Of a stretch of 5,613 nucleotides of DNA, positions 1-5,583 are shown in pieces (position 1 is the stretch's first letter; each line of letters opens with the position of its first letter). The notes under the pieces were generated by a model, which searched no databases, was not told the origin of the DNA, and saw only the letters and a list, made by a program, of their open reading frames with translations. The DNA is taken from the NCBI GenBank assembly GCA_029857975.1, contig JAOUFX010000254.1, forward strand, positions 1-5,613, in the 5' to 3' direction. The stretch comes from Deltaproteobacteria bacterium (GTDB taxonomy: Bacteria; Desulfobacterota; SM23-61). The position numbers and the translations under genes were made by a program.

Positions 1-492
1 ACATTCCAGATTGTCCGGGTTTTTAAGGATATGACCGTCTTGGATAACGTTATGATCGGGGCTTTTAATCGCACCAACTTAACGGCCACGGCCACAAAGA
101 AAGCCTTAGAGGTCTTGGAATTCTGTGGCCTGGCTTCGAAGAAAAACTTCCTGGCCGGAGGGCTGACCGTGGCCAACAAAAAAAGATTGGAGTTTGCCAA
201 AGCTCTAGCAACCAGCCCTTCGCTTCTCATGCTCGACGAGGCCATGGCCGGGCTGAACCAGACCGAGACTGGGGAAGCCATCGAACTGGTGAGGAAAGTC
301 CAACAGTCCGGAATTACCGTTATTCTGGTGGAGCATGTCATGGAGGTGGTGATGCCCATCTCCAACCGGGTGGTAGTCCTGAATTATGGCCAGAAGATTG
401 CCGAGGATGTACCAGAAAAGATTATCCAGCATGAAGAGGTAATCAAAGCTTATTTAGGAGATAAATACCATGCTTCGCATCGAGCGCATTAA
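1..492 (+). CDS. livG: Branched-chain amino acid ABC transporter ATP-binding protein, LivG-type (5' end outside window)
   Basis: This is the 3' part of the gene for one of the two cytoplasmic ATPases of a Liv/HAAT-type ABC importer. The reading frame is open from base 1, so the ATG at 31 is internal: the residues before it (TFQIVRVFKD) are the typical LivG Q-loop region. About 163 residues are visible and the Walker A part lies upstream. In order one sees the Q-loop TFQ (visible residues 1-3), the MTVLDNVMIG stretch, a signature region LTVANKKRLEFAKAL (about 55-69), Walker B LLMLDEAMAGL (75-85) and the switch histidine in VILVEH (112). The signature lacks the LSGGQ consensus; from memory, variants of this kind occur in LivG-type proteins, so I do not read it as decay. 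The C-terminal YLGDKY motif is usual for the family. The end overlaps livF by 23 nt, which indicates one operon. Substrate could be branched-chain amino acids, other amino acids, amides or urea; this cannot be decided here. Confidence 0.93.
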   Translation, partial: TFQIVRVFKDMTVLDNVMIGAFNRTNLTATATKKALEVLEFCGLASKKNFLAGGLTVANKKRLEFAKALATSPSLLMLDEAMAGLNQTETGEAIELVRKVQQSGITVILVEHVMEVVMPISNRVVVLNYGQKIAEDVPEKIIQHEEVIKAYLGDKYHASHRAH

Positions 493-1177
493 AGTTTCCT
501 ATGATGAAGTCCCGGCCTTGCATGAGGTTTCCTTCAAGGTGGAAGTGGGGCAGATCGTCTCCATCGTCGGGGCCAATGGGGCGGGAAAGAGCACTATTCT
601 TAGAGCCATTTCCCGTACTCTCCACCTCGATGAAGGGTCCATTCTCTTCGAAAACCAGCGTACCGATAAGATTCCTCCCCATCGAGTGGTGGAAAGTGGC
701 ATCGCCCATGTGCCCGAAGGAAGACGCCTTTTTGCGCGACTGACCATAAATCAAAACCTCATCCTGGGGGCTTATACCAATAAATCGCCGGACCACCGGG
801 AAGCTACTTTGAAGACCATCTTCAAGCTCTTTCCCGTTTTGCAGGAGCGGCGGAACCAGCGGGCCGGGACTCTCAGCGGAGGGGAACAGCAAATGCTGGC
901 TATTGCCCGTGGGCTAATGTCTAAGCCCAAGCTCCTTATGCTCGATGAACCTTCCATGGGGATCATGCCCAAACTCATAACCGAAATCTTCGAGATGATT
1001 CAGCGGTTAAATAAGGAAGAAGGGATCACCATCCTATTGGTGGAACAGAATGTTCAAGAGGCTTTGGAACTGGCAGATTATGCTTATGTTTTGCAGACTG
1101 GGCGGATCGTCATGGAAGGAAAACCCGCCGATCTTCTCCAGACCGATATGATCAAAAAGGCCTACCTGGGGCTTTAA
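470..1177 (+). CDS. livF: Branched-chain amino acid ABC transporter ATP-binding protein, LivF-type
   Basis: Complete 235-residue ATPase subunit, the usual LivF length, partner of the LivG-like protein just upstream. It hydrolyses ATP at the cytoplasmic face to drive import through LivH/LivM-type permeases, which are not in the window. Visible motifs: Walker A GANGAGKST (residues 34-42), the LivF-typical VPEGRRLF in the Q-loop region (81-88), ABC signature LSGGEQQMLAIARGL (135-149), Walker B KLLMLDEPSMGI (154-165) followed by MPKLI, then LLVEQNVQEAL, where the switch position carries Q as is usual in LivF. It ends in KKAYLGL, a family-typical terminus. The ATG at 470 is preceded by AGGAG (456-460) at a 9-nt spacing, and lies inside the end of livG, suggesting translational coupling. 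All nucleotide-binding motifs are intact. It is the last gene of the liv cluster; no further liv gene follows. Confidence 0.96.
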   Translation: MLRIERIKVSYDEVPALHEVSFKVEVGQIVSIVGANGAGKSTILRAISRTLHLDEGSILFENQRTDKIPPHRVVESGIAHVPEGRRLFARLTINQNLILGAYTNKSPDHREATLKTIFKLFPVLQERRNQRAGTLSGGEQQMLAIARGLMSKPKLLMLDEPSMGIMPKLITEIFEMIQRLNKEEGITILLVEQNVQEALELADYAYVLQTGRIVMEGKPADLLQTDMIKKAYLGL

Positions 1178-1424
1178 AGCAAAGATAAGAGCAAAAAGTT
1201 AAGAATAGCTCTTAATTTATGAGAGTCAAAATTTAATATGACTAACACTGTGAAGGTGGGTAACCACTTCTTCCTGAAGTCCACAAATCATCAGCCTCGG
1301 CGAAGATGCTGGATTTCAAGTCATAATTATTGATGTTGTTTCCTCGATATTATGGTGTGGATGAAAGAAAGCTGGATGTCTTGTTGTGTGAGGGACCGGG
1401 GCCAACGGATATAGGGTTGAAATA
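1178..1424. other. Intergenic stretch after livF, no recognisable gene
   Basis: About 250 nt between the livF stop and the SDR remnant. Short frames exist, for example a 31-codon ATG frame starting at 1238, but none has a ribosome binding site or recognisable protein. A frame around 1290-1360 gives a short stretch GEDAGFQVIIIDVV that resembles a beta-strand of a Rossmann-like fold but is closed by stops on both sides. It is too short to assign, though it could be degraded coding sequence. Confidence 0.5.
1196..1218 (+). terminator. Weak AT-rich hairpin after livF
   Basis: Bases 1196-1204 can pair with 1210-1218 (9 pairs including one G-T wobble) around a 5-nt loop, 19 nt after the livF stop. 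A competing 7-bp pairing uses TAAGAGC (1186-1192) with GCTCTTA (1208-1214). The position suits the end of the liv operon, but the stem is A/T-rich and no clear T-run follows, so it may be only a weak terminator or an mRNA 3'-end structure. Confidence 0.3.
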
Positions 1425-1775
1425 GTGTGGCACCGCCGGGAAACCAGGCGGCAAACGGAGAAAACAAACCTCAACCTGTGGTATCTGGAGAAACCGGTCT
1501 ACTCGACTCAATTATCAATCCAATGTACTGCCCTGGATGGGCGGGAGTTTAATATTTCCGCAAGCTGTCTGAATCCCGGTAATACAGAGGTTGAACGCAG
1601 AACTGACGGCCAGCCGCAGACAGGTCGGGACCAAGGAATCGAGCCCGTGATTTTGGCAGATGAGATTGCCGGGACAGCTCTTCTAATGGCTACTCTATCC
1701 CCGGAATCCCCGGATGCCAATATGCTGGAAGCGGTGGTCTTGCCGATAAAACAGAAATATCTCGGCCGGGGATAA
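1425..1775 (+). pseudogene. C-terminal remnant of a short-chain dehydrogenase/reductase (SDR)
   Basis: A 116-codon frame beginning at a GTG without a convincing ribosome binding site. From about residue 28 it reads like the last third of a classical SDR: ALDGREFNI (36-44), the SCLNPGNTEVERRT stretch (47-60) matching the SDR PG motif after the catalytic helix, then a helix LADEIAGTALLMATL (77-91) and the family-like ending NMLEAVVLPIKQKYLGRG. The N-terminal Rossmann half with the glycine-rich NAD(P)-binding motif and the catalytic Tyr-x-x-x-Lys is absent, and residues 1-27 look unrelated. A full SDR is about 250 residues, so this fragment could not bind cofactor or catalyse. I read it as a 5'-truncated pseudogene. 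Its C-terminus remains well preserved, which suggests fairly recent decay. A short expressed protein is possible but unlikely. Confidence 0.62.
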
Positions 1776-1953
1776 CTGAGATGTCTTGTCTTCCATGGGC
1801 TGCTTCTGGCTGCAAAGGAAGGCCCAAGCCGAAAAACCGGACCTGCAGGAAAGCGAGGCGTAGTCCTTTTCTCCGTTTTTGGCTCAATTTATTGAACAAG
1901 GAAGGAGCTGCCGCGACGCTCAAAATCCGAAATTTGTTTCCCTATACTTTTCT

Positions 1954-1973
1954 TTTTCATAAATATTTGAAAA
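1954..1973. promoter_or_regulatory. Imperfect AT-rich palindrome upstream of dctP (possible operator)
   Basis: TTTTCATAAATATTTGAAAA has 8 of 10 symmetric pairs. It sits about 160 nt before the dctP start codon in the most A/T-rich part of the leader. It could be a binding site for a dimeric regulator or simply part of an A/T-rich promoter region; no regulator gene is present in the window to support either reading. Confidence 0.22.
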
Positions 1974-2120
1974 GATCTGCATTCTCGATCAGCAATTTGC
2001 TAGATGGAATTTCGATTGATCCTGTAAGGGTCTTTACCGTTTGCTTTCACTCAAAATCTTGATGAATCGATTTGGCCGCCTGGAGCTGCGAATGAGACCA
2101 GAAGGCGATTTCCCCAGGAA

Positions 2121-2126
2121 AGGAGG
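2121..2126 (+). promoter_or_regulatory. Strong ribosome binding site of dctP
   Basis: AGGAGG, with AAGG-rich sequence before it, ends 8 nt before the ATG at 2135. This is a near-ideal Shine-Dalgarno sequence and fixes the dctP start. It is clearly stronger than the sites before dctQ and dctM, in keeping with the need for binding protein in excess over the membrane subunits. Confidence 0.85.
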
Positions 2127-2134
2127 ATGGAAAC

Positions 2135-3124
2135 ATGGATAAAAAATCTACTTGGATATTTTTGGTTAGCTTGTTGGTGGCTTTGAGCCTGGCTTGGTCG
2201 ACTCCGGCCGATGCGGTGCGAAAGCTCAAATATGGCCACAATACCAAACAGGATCAGCCCACGGGTAAGGCGGCTCTCAAGTTTGCAGAGCTGGCCAAAC
2301 AAAAAACGAACGGCGAGATCATCGTCGAGGTATTTCCGGCTAACCAACTGGGAAATAACCGACAGATGGCGGAAAATGTCAAAATGGACGCCCAGGATCT
2401 AACCACCATGGGACTGGCAGCCCTCGGCTATCTGAACGATAATTTCATGATGATGCAGGTGCCATACGTATTCCGCTCCCAGGAGCATATCCAAAAGGTC
2501 GTGAGAGGCCCGCTTGGCCAGCGAATTAAGGCAGATCTGGCGAAAAAGGACCAGATCATTCTGCTGGCCATGGACTGGGACCGCATGGTCCGTCATATCG
2601 GCGGGCGCAAGCCGATCCGAGTACTGGCGGACCTGAAAGGTTACAAGGTCAGGGCCGGTGTCTTGCCGCCCATCGCCGGATTCAAGGCTCTGGGGGCCAG
2701 CCCGGTCAAGATTCCTCTCAATGAAATGTATGTCGCCCTGCAGCAGGGAGTGGCCGACGGCGCCGAGCTGCCCGTCGATTATTTCTATGAATATTCTATC
2801 TATGAAGTAGCCAAGTATCTGAACTTGACCTACCATACCTACGGCACCCAGTTCCTGGGCATCAACAAGCGGGTGTGGGAATCCCTGAAACCGGAACATC
2901 AAAAAGCCCTGCAACAAGCAGCGGACGAAGCGGGGGCCTACAATAACAAACTGGTGGCCGAATTACAGGACGACTACATGGCCAAACTCAAAAAAGCGGG
3001 GATGAAGATGATCCAGACCAATGTCGAAGAACTTCGGCATGCTTTACGGAGCAGGATTCCCGAGATCGCCAAGAACTGGCCGGGAACCCTGGAAATTTAC
3101 GAAAAGATTCAGGCGACCCCCTGA
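2135..3124 (+). CDS. dctP: TRAP transporter substrate-binding protein, DctP family
   Basis: Complete 329-residue periplasmic solute-binding protein of a TRAP transporter; it captures the solute and delivers it to the DctQ-DctM membrane complex. Residues 1-27 form a signal peptide: MDKK, a hydrophobic core (about 7-21), and an AxA-type cleavage site ADA before V28. The mature protein starts with RKLKYGHNTKQDQPTG, the usual first beta-strand and binding loop. EVFPANQLGNNRQM (65-78) matches the family's strand followed by the 'QLG' motif. GYKVR (169-173) contains the conserved arginine that in DctP proteins pairs with a carboxylate of the ligand. ALGASPVKIPLNEMYVALQQ (185-204) and GVADGAEL (205-212) are also family-typical. 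The conserved arginine favours an organic acid ligand, but the exact substrate cannot be inferred. It is the first gene of a dctPQM operon, followed after 63 nt, with a hairpin in between, by dctQ. Confidence 0.96.
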   Translation: MDKKSTWIFLVSLLVALSLAWSTPADAVRKLKYGHNTKQDQPTGKAALKFAELAKQKTNGEIIVEVFPANQLGNNRQMAENVKMDAQDLTTMGLAALGYLNDNFMMMQVPYVFRSQEHIQKVVRGPLGQRIKADLAKKDQIILLAMDWDRMVRHIGGRKPIRVLADLKGYKVRAGVLPPIAGFKALGASPVKIPLNEMYVALQQGVADGAELPVDYFYEYSIYEVAKYLNLTYHTYGTQFLGINKRVWESLKPEHQKALQQAADEAGAYNNKLVAELQDDYMAKLKKAGMKMIQTNVEELRHALRSRIPEIAKNWPGTLEIYEKIQATP

Positions 3125-3130
3125 ACGGGT

Positions 3131-3163
3131 ATTCCTGCCGGGGGCCTGCTCCCCCGCAGGAAT
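3131..3163 (+). terminator. Strong hairpin between dctP and dctQ (attenuator or mRNA-stabilising element)
   Basis: Bases 3131-3144 pair with 3151-3163: 13 pairs, mostly G-C, with a single bulged C in the left arm and a 6-nt loop CCTGCT. TTTT follows at 3163-3166. It starts 6 nt after the dctP stop codon and ends well before the dctQ ribosome binding site. Its shape is that of a rho-independent terminator with a short T-run, so partial read-through to dctQM is likely. It could equally protect the dctP message from 3' exonucleases. Either role would give more binding protein than membrane subunits. Confidence 0.65.
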
Positions 3164-3187
3164 TTTGAGATGGGAGAGAGATGACCC

Positions 3188-3670
3188 ATGAAAAGACTGC
3201 AAGTTTTCCTCCAGGCTTTAGCCCTCTGTCTTAGATGGATCTGCCTGGGACTCGTCATAGGCATGGCCATTCTCGTTTTCTTCAAAGTATTCTTCCGCTA
3301 CGTGCTCAATGATCCCATCGTGTGGTCCGACGAGGTCATCATGCTCATGTTACTCAGCCTGACGTACCTGGGGGCCGCCTTGGCTGCCGGCCAGCGCAAA
3401 CACATCAACGTAGATATGCTGGAAGCCCTCATCGCTCGATGGGGAACGGTTGCGGTTCGTAGGCTCCGCTTGATCCTGGATGTCATCGTGCTCATCGTTC
3501 TGGCCGTAATCGTCTTTTACGGGTTCAAGATCAGCATCTTCAGCCGGGACCAGAGCACGGATGTAATGATGCTGAGTTACCTCTGGGTCTACTTGATTAT
3601 GACCGTTGGCCTGATTTTCATGGTTCTCATGATAGGGAAAAGAATCTCCGAAGATCACTTTCATTCTTGA
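3188..3670 (+). CDS. dctQ: TRAP transporter small permease subunit, DctQ family
   Basis: Complete 160-residue small membrane subunit of the TRAP transporter, which binds the large subunit DctM in the inner membrane. Four hydrophobic segments are seen at about residues 17-36, 49-67, 94-114 and 129-150, the usual DctQ topology. The motif FFRYVLNDPIVWSDEV (35-50) after the first segment matches the family's R-Y-x-x-x-x-x-x-x-W-s-(D/E)-E signature, and GQRKHINVDML (68-78) matches the conserved loop after the second. The start at 3188 is preferred because GGGAGAG (3172-3178) lies 9 nt upstream. An earlier ATG at 3181 is in another frame, is too close to the ribosome binding site and runs only 17 codons. 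It is separate from dctM (61-nt gap), not fused to it. Confidence 0.94.
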   Translation: MKRLQVFLQALALCLRWICLGLVIGMAILVFFKVFFRYVLNDPIVWSDEVIMLMLLSLTYLGAALAAGQRKHINVDMLEALIARWGTVAVRRLRLILDVIVLIVLAVIVFYGFKISIFSRDQSTDVMMLSYLWVYLIMTVGLIFMVLMIGKRISEDHFHS

Positions 3671-3731
3671 TCCACTGAACTAACTGGTTTGACCTACTGC
3701 TCTCAGCAAGCCTAGGGTAGGGGACTACACC
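3671..3731 (+). promoter_or_regulatory. dctQ-dctM spacer with weak ribosome binding site
   Basis: 61 nt separate dctQ and dctM. The best ribosome binding site for dctM is the weak AGGGGA (3719-3724), 7 nt before the ATG. CCTAC (3693-3697) can pair with GTAGG (3717-3721), which would partly cover this site. The stem is only 5 bp with a long loop, so a regulatory effect is speculative. Confidence 0.3.
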
Positions 3732-5006
3732 ATGGTCATATTATTGATCGCGGGTCTTTTTTCTTTCATGCTGACGGGGCTGCCCATTGCCGTGGCCATG
3801 CTCATCGTGGGCGGGATATACATAGTGTGGCAGGACCTTCCCCTGATGCTTGTGGCTCAGTTCATGACCGAAGGAGCCATGATGTATGTGCTTATCGCCA
3901 TCCCTCTTTACCTCTTCGCGGCCGCTTTGATGAACGAGGTGGGGATGAGCCATCGCATTATCCGGCTCTGCAATGCCGTAATCGGGCATTTTCGTGGAGG
4001 CCTGGCCCTGGTTAACGTTCTGGCCTCGATGGTCTTTGCGGGCATGTCCGGTGAGGCCATAGCCGACACGGCGGGTATGGGGACCATCCTGATTCCAGCG
4101 ATGAAAAAGGAAGGCTACGACCTGGACTTTTCAGCAGCCGTGACCGTGAGCTCGGCGGTGATCGGCCCGATCATTCCGCCCTCCGTCCCCATGATCATCT
4201 GCGCGGCTTTGGCTTCCACCAGCGTGGGGCGCATGTTTCTGGGCGGAATGATCCCGGGGATCCTCTTCGGCCTGCTCCTCATGGCTCTAAGCTACGCCTT
4301 GTCGGTGCGCCGGAAATACCCCGTCCATCCCAAGGCAACCAGGGGAGAATTGTGGGCCGCTTTCAAAGGCTCCTTTCTTGGCCTCCTCACCATCCTTATC
4401 ATCTTGGGGGGGATCTTCGGCGGCATTTTTACACCCATCGAGGCAGCCGGGATCGCCGTGGTCTACAGTTTCCTGGTTGGATGGCTGGTCTACCGCTCTC
4501 TAAATTTGGGAAAACTCCCTTCGATCGCCCTCGGAGTCGCCGTCAACACGGGAATCATTATGTTCATCATCGCCCTGGCCAAGTTTTACAACTTCATCCT
4601 TACCCGCGAACAGATTCCCCAGACGGTAATTGCCTTTTTGATGGGGCTGAGCAACGATCCGGTGGTCATCCTGTTCATCATCACCCTGGGTCTTTTTGTC
4701 CTCGGCTGTTTCTTGAGTACCACCCCGGCATTGATGCTGGTCGTCCCGGTGCTCCTGCCCCTGGTCAGCGAGGCCAGCTATGACCTGGTTCATTTTTTTG
4801 TCGTCGTTACCCTGGCCCTCCTGCTCGGAACTCTCACTCCCCCGGTGGGGATCAACCTTTACCTAGTCCAGACCATCTCGGGGGTGCCCACCCTTCGCCT
4901 TTTAAAAGAACTACTGCCCTTTTACGGAGTTTTGATCGTCGTCATTTTCCTGGCCCTGTTCTTCCCCTGGATCGTTCTGGCCCCGGGGAAGCTTGTATTT
5001 GGTTGA
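3732..5006 (+). CDS. dctM: TRAP transporter large permease subunit, DctM family
   Basis: Complete 424-residue large membrane subunit, the usual DctM length. It forms the translocation path and couples solute import to a sodium or proton gradient. Nearly the whole protein is hydrophobic, with about eleven to twelve membrane segments. Family motifs are all present: GEAIADTAGMGTILIPAMKK (107-126) followed by EGYD, then IGPIIPPS (144-151), a long helical pair, GIFTPIEAAGIAV (231-243) in the second structural repeat, and TLTPPVGINLYLV (367-379) near the C-terminus. The two P-P-S and P-P-V-G motifs mark the two inverted halves of the ion-transporter fold. No truncation or frameshift is seen. The ATG at 3732 is chosen because it begins the first helix (VILLIAGLFSFMLTGLPIAV) and has an AGGGGA just upstream. 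It is the last transporter gene; I see no terminator directly after the stop. Confidence 0.97.
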   Translation: MVILLIAGLFSFMLTGLPIAVAMLIVGGIYIVWQDLPLMLVAQFMTEGAMMYVLIAIPLYLFAAALMNEVGMSHRIIRLCNAVIGHFRGGLALVNVLASMVFAGMSGEAIADTAGMGTILIPAMKKEGYDLDFSAAVTVSSAVIGPIIPPSVPMIICAALASTSVGRMFLGGMIPGILFGLLLMALSYALSVRRKYPVHPKATRGELWAAFKGSFLGLLTILIILGGIFGGIFTPIEAAGIAVVYSFLVGWLVYRSLNLGKLPSIALGVAVNTGIIMFIIALAKFYNFILTREQIPQTVIAFLMGLSNDPVVILFIITLGLFVLGCFLSTTPALMLVVPVLLPLVSEASYDLVHFFVVVTLALLLGTLTPPVGINLYLVQTISGVPTLRLLKELLPFYGVLIVVIFLALFFPWIVLAPGKLVFG

Positions 5007-5159
5007 ACAGAGATGCGCTAATTCACGTCCGAAGAAAAGCGCGCGGGCACTTATAAGTCTACCCTTGCAGAGTCAAAATATGGGATTACCCATTCGTTGC
5101 ATCCTGGCAGGCGGCAGGTCAAGTGCTTCTTTCCAATCAATGGTCTTTTACCGGCAGCC
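5007..5159. other. Region between dctM and the orphan domain, no recognised gene
   Basis: About 150 nt. The dctM frame reads on for four codons to a TAA at 5019-5021, after which the same frame stays open into the downstream orphan domain. The translated 5022-5156 part resembles nothing I know. Only a 5-bp inverted repeat ATGGG-ATTA-CCCAT (5080-5093) is seen, too short to be a terminator. Confidence 0.4.
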
Positions 5160-5396
5160 TTCAAGAACCCCAACATGATAAATGCCCTGACAAACAAGAG
5201 CAATGCCGTGTTGCAACTGATAGATCAGGGACTTTATATCGAAGCCCTCGACAAACTGGAAAATGACGTCCTAAATAAGACCGACGGCTGTGGCAATACA
5301 GGCATCCCTGATAAGAACGACTGGATAAAGGACTGTGAAACCCAGGGTCAAGTCTATCCTTTTATCATGCAAGCCATTCACCTATTAGGGGGCTGA
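5097..5396 (+). pseudogene. Orphan C-terminal helical domain of a secreted-type protein (gene remnant)
   Basis: A 99-codon frame can start at TTG 5097 (ATG only at 5175), but neither start has a ribosome binding site. From about nt 5160 (FKNPNMINALTNKSNAVL) to the stop it reads as a complete small helical domain: ALTNK, LIDQGLYIEALDKLENDVL, KTDGCGNTG, then PDKNDWIKDCETQGQVYPF and a final IMQAIHLL helix. From memory, this pattern with paired cysteines (KTDGC ... DWIKDC) is a terminal domain of large exported proteins in Deltaproteobacteria and some archaea. It resembles FIMAH-type domains, but the family name is uncertain. Here it has no signal peptide and no partner domain, and the ATG falls inside the domain, so it is probably the tail of a larger gene whose 5' part was lost. 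Codons are intact and a terminator-like hairpin follows, so loss may be recent. A short expressed protein cannot be excluded. Confidence 0.5.
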
Positions 5397-5418
5397 TTTA
5401 AGTAATCCTTAGGAAGAG

Positions 5419-5444
5419 AGGCAGGGCCAGAAATGGTCCTGCCT
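5419..5444 (+). terminator. GAAA-tetraloop hairpin after the orphan domain
   Basis: Bases 5419-5429 pair with 5434-5444 in an uninterrupted 11-bp stem (one G-T wobble) closed by a GAAA tetraloop. It begins 22 nt after the stop codon at 5394-5396 and is followed by TGTT, a poor T-run. This is a good candidate for the terminator of the ancestral gene, and it may also end read-through from dctM. Confidence 0.65.
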
Positions 5445-5525
5445 TGTTCCAATGCTTCCTTCCTGTACTCTTGTTTTTGGGCTCATCCCCGAGAATGCAA
5501 CATTTCAAACGAAAAGCAGCAAAAT

Positions 5526-5554
5526 GGGGCAAAAATTGAACGGCAATTTTCCCC
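5526..5554. repeat. Inverted repeat abutting a putative -35 box
   Basis: GGGG-CA-AAAATTG (5526-5538) is the reverse complement of CAATTTTCCCC (5544-5554) apart from a 2-nt bulge (CA, 5530-5531). This gives 11 pairs around the loop AACGG. Its last base directly precedes the TTGACT hexamer at 5555. It could be an operator for a regulator of the downstream gene or a hairpin in RNA from upstream; no T-run follows on the + strand, which argues against a standard + strand terminator. Confidence 0.45.
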
Positions 5555-5583
5555 TTGACTACCCACGAGGTTAAGAGTATTTT
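5555..5583 (+). promoter_or_regulatory. Putative sigma-70 promoter reading out of the window
   Basis: TTGACT (5555-5560, 5 of 6 to consensus) and TATTTT (5578-5583, 4 of 6) are separated by exactly 17 nt. The transcript would start at about 5590 and leave the window to the right. No gene start is seen before the end at 5613, so the regulated gene is unknown. The match is good but could be chance in A/T-rich DNA. Confidence 0.42.

Larger units (their letters stand above)
1776..2134. other. Leader/intergenic region upstream of the TRAP operon
   Basis: This is 359 nt with no convincing gene. A + frame at 1781-2062 is open but its product is basic and low in recognisable structure, with no ribosome binding site; I treat it as chance. 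The region becomes A/T-rich around 1920-2010 and contains an imperfect 20-bp palindrome (1954-1973) and AGCAA-T-TTGCT (1991-2001). The promoter of the TRAP operon should lie here, but I found no pair of -35/-10 hexamers with good spacing and no good sigma-54 -24/-12 match. Confidence 0.5.

Noticed and set aside
443..892. 149-codon minus-strand frame across livG/livF
   Set aside because: Antisense shadow of two overlapping genes with intact ABC motifs on the + strand.
1384..1500. GTGTG-led, hairpin-containing stretch resembling the 5' end of a group II intron
   Set aside because: No domain V, no reverse transcriptase and no 3' boundary in the window; the likeness is too loose to report as an element.
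1781..2062. Open + frame of 93 codons between the SDR remnant and dctP
   Set aside because: No ribosome binding site, basic and featureless product, and it runs through the A/T-rich leader; most likely chance.
2072..2090. TTGGC...CTGC in the dctP leader as a sigma-54 -24/-12 promoter
   Set aside because: The spacing between the GG and GC elements is not the required one.
2399..2917. 172-codon minus-strand frame inside dctP
   Set aside because: It is the antisense shadow of a clearly coding gene and shows no domain or start signal.
3181..3234. ATG at 3181 as a start upstream of dctQ
   Set aside because: It lies in another frame, ends after 17 codons and directly abuts the ribosome binding site; 3188 gives the proper DctQ protein.
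4352..4783. 143-codon + frame inside dctM
   Set aside because: Out-of-frame shadow; dctM carries all family motifs in the real frame, and the shadow product is rich in R, H, P and G as expected of a frame-shifted membrane gene.
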